Positions 30,759 to 34,616 of a stretch of DNA of 34,616 bases are shown piece after piece (within the stretch, counting starts at the first letter, position 1; each line of letters starts with the position of its first letter). The notes beneath the pieces were generated by a model. The model had not been told where the DNA came from. It saw only the letters and a list, made by a program, of their open reading frames with translations, and did no database searches. Source of the DNA: Lawsonibacter sp. (GTDB lineage Bacteria > Bacillota > Clostridia > Oscillospirales > Oscillospiraceae); NCBI GenBank assembly GCA_022795855.1, contig JAAWHL010000020.1, positions 1 to 34,616 on the forward strand, read 5' to 3'. The position numbers and the translations under genes are program-made.

Positions 30759-33700
30759 ATGGCAAGGAAATTCAAGACCATGGACGGCAACAACGCCGCT
30801 GCGTATGTCAGCTACGCGTTTACCGAGGTAGCGGGCATCTACCCCATCACGCCGTCCAGCCCCATGGCCGACTACGTGGATCAGTGGGCGGCCCAGGGAC
30901 AGAAAAATATTTTCGGCACCACGGTCAAGGTGGTCGAGATGCAGTCCGAGGCGGGTGCCGCCGGCACCGTCCACGGCTCGCTGGCCGCCGGCGCGCTGAC
31001 CACCACCTACACCGCCTCCCAGGGCCTGCTGCTGATGATCCCCAATATGTACAAGATTGCCGGCGAGCTGCTGCCCGGTGTGTTCCATGTCTCCGCCCGC
31101 ACCGTGGCCGCCCACGCCCTGAACATCTTCGGCGACCACTCCGACGTGATGGCCTGCCGCCAGACCGGCTTTGCCATGCTGGCCGAGGGCAACGTGCAGG
31201 AGGTCATGGACCTGGGCGCGGTGGCGCACCTGGCCGCCATCAAGGGCCGGGTTCCCTTCCTGAACTTCTTCGACGGCTTCCGCACCTCCCACGAGATCCA
31301 GAAGGTGGCCGTATGGGATTATAAGGACCTGGCCGAGATGGCGGACATGGACGCCGTGGCCGCCTTCCGCGCCCGCGCCCTGAACCCCGAGCATCCCACC
31401 ATGCGCGGCTCCCACGAGAACGGCGACATCTTCTTCCAGCACCGCGAGGCCGCCAACCAGTACTATGACGCCCTGCCCGACATCGTGGAGGAGTACATGG
31501 GCAAGGTCAACGCCAAGCTGGGCACCAACTACCAGCTGTTCAACTACTACGGCGCTCCCGACGCCGACCGGGTCATCATCGCCATGGGCTCCATCTGCGA
31601 CGTGGCCGAGGAGGTCATCGACTACATGAACGCCCACGGCGAGAAGGTGGGCCTTGTCAAGGTGCGCCTGTACCGCCCCTTCCGCGCGGACAAGCTGCTC
31701 TCCGCCATCCCCGCCACCGCCAAGAAGATCGCCGTGCTGGACCGCACCAAGGAGCCCGGCGCCCTGGGCGACCCCCTGTACCTGGACGTCATCACCGCCC
31801 TGTCCAACGCCGGCATCACCGACAAGACCGTCGTCGCCGGCCGCTACGGCCTGGGCAGCAAGGACACCCCGCCCCGCAGCGTCTTTGCCGTGTACGAGGA
31901 GCTGGCCAAGGCCGAGCCCAAGCGCCAGTTCACCATGGGCATTGTGGACGACGTGACCAACCTGTCCCTGGCTGAGCACAAGGCCCCCAACACCGCCGCC
32001 GAGGGCACCATCGAGTGCAAGTTCTGGGGTCTGGGCGGCGACGGCACCGTGGGCGCCAACAAGAACTCCATCAAAATCATCGGCGACCACACCGGCAAGT
32101 ACGTGCAGGCCTACTTCCAGTACGACTCCAAGAAGACCGGCGGCGTCACCATCAGCCACCTGCGCTTCGGCGACAAGCCCATCCGCAGCCCCTACTATAT
32201 CAACAAGGCCGACTTCGTGGCCTGCCACAACCCCTCCTATATCATCAAGGGCTTCCCCATGGTCCGGGACGTCAAGCCCGGCGGCGTGTTCCTGATTAAC
32301 TGCCAGTGGTCCGCCGAGGAGCTGGATAAGCACATGCCCGCCGACGCCAAGCGCTATATCGCCGAGAACAATATCCAGGTCTACACCATCGACGCCATCG
32401 ACCTGGCCGCCCAAATCGGCATGGGCAAGCGCACCAATACCATCCTCCAGTCCGCCTTCTTCACCCTGGCCAACGTGATGCCCCAGGCCGAGGCCATCCA
32501 GTATATGAAGGACGCCGCCACCAAGTCCTACCTGAAGAAGGGCCAGGACGTGGTGGACATGAACCACAAGGCCATCGACGCCGGAGCTACCGCCTTCAAG
32601 AAGTTCGACGTGCCCGCCTCCTGGGCCGGCGCCGAGGCCGGGAAAAAGAGCAGCTCCCTGTCCGGCCCCGCCAAGCTGGTGGAGATGGTGGAGAACATTC
32701 TCGACCCCGTGGACCGCATGGACGGCGACAGCCTGCCCGTGTCCGTCTTCGTGCCCCACGCCGACGGCACCTTCCAGCAGGGCGCGGCCGCCTATGAGAA
32801 GCGGGGCGTGGCCGTCACCGTGCCCGCCTGGGACTCCGGCAAGTGCATCCAGTGCAACCAGTGCTCCTACGTCTGCCCCCACGCCACTATCCGCCCCTTC
32901 GCCCTGACCGAGGAGGAGGCCAAGAACGCCCCCGCCGCCGCGGCGATTGTGGACGTAAAGGCCGGCAAGGGCAAGGGCGTGTACAAGTTCGCCATCGCCG
33001 TCAGCCCCCTGGACTGTATGGGCTGCTCCGTCTGCGCCAACATCTGCCCCGCCGGCGCCCTGACCATGGTGCCCCAGGCGCAGGAGCTTGCGCAGCAGGA
33101 CGTGTTCAACTATATGGTGGACACCGTCGCCGTCAAGGAGGATGTGGCCGACCTGACCGTCAAGGGCAGCCAGTTCAAAAAGCCCCTGCTGGAGTTCTCC
33201 GGCTCCTGCGCCGGCTGCGCCGAGACCGCCTATGCCCGCCTGATTACCCAGCTGTTCGGCGACCGGATGTACGTCTCCAACGCCACCGGCTGCTCCTCCA
33301 TCTGGGGCGGGCCCGCCGCCACCTCCCCCTATACCTTCACCGCCGAGGGCAAGGGTCCCGCCTGGGCCAACTCCCTGTTTGAGGACAATGCCGAGCACGG
33401 TCTGGGCATGTACCTGGGCCAGAAGGCCATCCGCGACCGCCTGGCCGCCAAGACCCGCGCCCTGATTGAGGTGCCCCACACCTATCAGCCCCTGAAGGAT
33501 GCCGCCCGGAAGTGGCTGGACACCATGGAGGACGGCCAGGCCAACCAGGCCGCCGCCAAGGAGTATATCGCCCTGATGGAGGAGAGCCTGCTCAAGGTGG
33601 ACGACGTCGTCGCCTTTACCTCCAGCCCCGAGGCCGCCAAGGTCTTCGGCGACCGTCTGCCCCAGTTCCAGGCCCACGCCAAGGAGCTGAAGGCCTCCGG

Positions 33701-34430
33701 CGCCTCCCACTGCGACTGCGACGCCTGCAAACTGGTCAAGGAGATTCTGGACGAGAAGGACTACCTGGCCAAGAAGTCCGTGTGGATCTTCGGCGGCGAC
33801 GGCTGGGCCTATGACATCGGCTTCGGCGGCGTGGACCACGTGCTGGCCTCCGGCGAGGACGTGAACATCTTCGTCTTTGACACCGAGGTGTACTCCAACA
33901 CCGGCGGCCAGGCCTCCAAGGCCTCCAACATCGGCCAGGTGGCCCAGTTCGCCGCCGCCGGCAAGACCGTCGCCAAGAAGTCCCTGGCGGAGATTGCCAT
34001 GACCTACGGCTACGTCTACGTGGCCCAGGTGGCCATGGGCGCCAACCCCAACCAGACCCTGAAGGCCATCGCCGAGGCCGAGGCCTACCATGGCCCGTCC
34101 CTGATTATCGGCTACTCCCCCTGCGAGATGCACTCCATCAAGGGCGGCATGGCCAACTGCCAGTCCGAGATGAAGAAGGCCGTGGAATGCGGCTACTGGA
34201 ACCTGTTCCGCTTCAACCCCGACCTGAAGAAGGAGGGCAAGAACCCCTTCACCCTGGATTCCAAGGCTCCCGCCGGCGGCTATCAGGAGTTCCTGCTCAA
34301 CGAGGCCCGCTACTCCTCCCTGACCCGCTCCTTCCCCGACCGCGCCAAGGAGCTGTTCGCCCTGAACGAGGAGACCGCCAAGGCCCGCTACGAGAAGCTC
34401 ACCCGTCTCCAGAAGATGTACGAGCAGTAA
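30759..34430 (+). CDS. nifJ: Pyruvate:ferredoxin (flavodoxin) oxidoreductase
   Basis: The single-chain PFOR, 1223 aa, that converts pyruvate and CoA to acetyl-CoA and CO2 with reduction of ferredoxin; central to fermentation in anaerobes. The domain order is canonical: pyruvate-binding N-terminal domain (AGIYPITPSSPMADYVDQWA), CoA/gamma domains (FWGLGGDGTVGANKNSIK), a 2x[4Fe-4S] ferredoxin domain with CIQCNQCSYVCPHA from residue 696 and CMGCSVCANICPAGAL from residue 753, then the thiamine-diphosphate domain (CAGCAETAYARL; FGGDGWAYDIGFGG; VFDTEVYSNTGGQ). The C-terminal domain has the Cys pair in SHCDCDACKL. The ATG at 30759 follows AGGGAA. It is a monocistronic gene with its own promoter and terminator. 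Confidence 0.97.
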   Translation: MARKFKTMDGNNAAAYVSYAFTEVAGIYPITPSSPMADYVDQWAAQGQKNIFGTTVKVVEMQSEAGAAGTVHGSLAAGALTTTYTASQGLLLMIPNMYKIAGELLPGVFHVSARTVAAHALNIFGDHSDVMACRQTGFAMLAEGNVQEVMDLGAVAHLAAIKGRVPFLNFFDGFRTSHEIQKVAVWDYKDLAEMADMDAVAAFRARALNPEHPTMRGSHENGDIFFQHREAANQYYDALPDIVEEYMGKVNAKLGTNYQLFNYYGAPDADRVIIAMGSICDVAEEVIDYMNAHGEKVGLVKVRLYRPFRADKLLSAIPATAKKIAVLDRTKEPGALGDPLYLDVITALSNAGITDKTVVAGRYGLGSKDTPPRSVFAVYEELAKAEPKRQFTMGIVDDVTNLSLAEHKAPNTAAEGTIECKFWGLGGDGTVGANKNSIKIIGDHTGKYVQAYFQYDSKKTGGVTISHLRFGDKPIRSPYYINKADFVACHNPSYIIKGFPMVRDVKPGGVFLINCQWSAEELDKHMPADAKRYIAENNIQVYTIDAIDLAAQIGMGKRTNTILQSAFFTLANVMPQAEAIQYMKDAATKSYLKKGQDVVDMNHKAIDAGATAFKKFDVPASWAGAEAGKKSSSLSGPAKLVEMVENILDPVDRMDGDSLPVSVFVPHADGTFQQGAAAYEKRGVAVTVPAWDSGKCIQCNQCSYVCPHATIRPFALTEEEAKNAPAAAAIVDVKAGKGKGVYKFAIAVSPLDCMGCSVCANICPAGALTMVPQAQELAQQDVFNYMVDTVAVKEDVADLTVKGSQFKKPLLEFSGSCAGCAETAYARLITQLFGDRMYVSNATGCSSIWGGPAATSPYTFTAEGKGPAWANSLFEDNAEHGLGMYLGQKAIRDRLAAKTRALIEVPHTYQPLKDAARKWLDTMEDGQANQAAAKEYIALMEESLLKVDDVVAFTSSPEAAKVFGDRLPQFQAHAKELKASGASHCDCDACKLVKEILDEKDYLAKKSVWIFGGDGWAYDIGFGGVDHVLASGEDVNIFVFDTEVYSNTGGQASKASNIGQVAQFAAAGKTVAKKSLAEIAMTYGYVYVAQVAMGANPNQTLKAIAEAEAYHGPSLIIGYSPCEMHSIKGGMANCQSEMKKAVECGYWNLFRFNPDLKKEGKNPFTLDSKAPAGGYQEFLLNEARYSSLTRSFPDRAKELFALNEETAKARYEKLTRLQKMYEQ

Positions 34431-34481
34431 TATCCCGCCCAAACATTCCCCACAGCAATCTTTATGCCCGGCACAAAATAC

Positions 34482-34511
34482 AAAGCGGAGCGGCAAAAGC
34501 CGCTCCGCTTT
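34482..34511 (+). terminator. Terminator after the oxidoreductase gene
   Basis: AAAGCGGAGCGGC-AAAA-GCCGCTCCGCTTT, a perfect 13-bp stem with an AAAA loop, followed by CATTTCT. Placed about 50 bases after the stop. Confidence 0.88.
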
Positions 34512-34518
34512 CATTTCT

Positions 34519-34616
34519 AAGAACCTGTATTCATAACCGAAAATGACGCCTGGATGAGGAATTTTTCCGCCGGACAAGGCGTATTTTCGCAGGAATCCTT
34601 GGTGGATTCCAAGAAA
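34519..34616. repeat. Start of a palindromic intergenic element, cut by the right edge
   Basis: From AAGAACCTGTATTCATAACC onward there is no gene. CGAAAAT-G-ACGCCT (34538-34551) pairs with AGGCGT-ATTTTCG (34577-34589), a 13-bp stem with one bulged base. GGAATCC-TTGGT-GGATTCC (34592-34610) forms a second stem. The arrangement looks like the end of a larger palindromic or MITE-like repeat, but only one copy is visible here and it is incomplete. Confidence 0.5.

Noticed and set aside
30735-34577. 1280-codon minus-strand ORF opposite the oxidoreductase gene
   Set aside because: It is a low-complexity Gly/Val/Leu/His-rich shadow caused by GC-rich third positions of the real gene; no RBS or family features.

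Overview
The window looks like chromosomal DNA from a high-GC, endospore-forming, anaerobic gut Clostridium-class bacterium, probably Oscillospiraceae of the Flavonifractor/Lawsonibacter/Pseudoflavonifractor type. This placement is inference. It rests on spoIIR, a one-polypeptide pyruvate:ferredoxin oxidoreductase, a bile salt hydrolase, clear SigA-type promoters, strong AGGAGG ribosome binding sites and very GC-rich third codon positions. Those GC-rich third positions also produce the long antisense shadow ORFs in the track. I see no tRNA, rRNA, CRISPR array, transposase or prophage.

Layout. (1) 1-2085: the N-terminal part of a TctC/Bug-type solute-binding lipoprotein (minus, cut by the left edge), divergent from a LacI-type regulator, with an AT-rich palindrome-laden control region between. 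(2) 2359-4641: a DUF1538 transporter and a tandem PII-like protein under one strong promoter. (3) 4693-7345: rpmG-secE-nusG-rplK-rplA, with a structured leader, a possible 21-codon leader ORF before rplK and a good terminator. (4) murC, then a shared terminator facing a minus-strand run: bile salt hydrolase, COG2426 membrane protein, 109-aa membrane protein, recD2. (5) pyrE-radC, then uvrB, a DUF5131 protein, a TfoX_N-DUF3788 protein, an unknown membrane protein and uvrA, all plus strand. (6) 22503-24671: an XRE regulator and a 3-methyladenine glycosylase (minus), and an EamA transporter (plus). (7) 24713-30471, minus: lrp-like regulator, aminotransferase, thrH, 76-aa membrane protein, DUF1015, 32-aa membrane peptide, ispE, spoIIR. 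(8) The pyruvate:ferredoxin oxidoreductase (plus) and, at the right edge, the start of a second palindromic element.

The most unusual observation is a dispersed element of about 63 bp. Three copies (7505-7568, 17000-17062, 28648-28709) each form two hairpins, and paired bases change together between copies. The middle copy sits exactly where uvrB should end. No stop codon remains, so uvrB reads in frame through the repeat and through the whole DUF5131 gene as one 953-codon ORF. A plausible start with its own RBS lies just after the repeat, so DUF5131 may also be made alone.

Genes that appear to work together: UvrA/UvrB, RecD2, RadC and the alkyl-purine glycosylase are DNA-repair functions; the Lrp regulator, aminotransferase and ThrH suggest amino-acid (serine/threonine) metabolism; DUF1538 and the PII protein suggest a nucleotide-regulated cation transporter. 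The usual partners rplJ-rplL do not follow rplA here.
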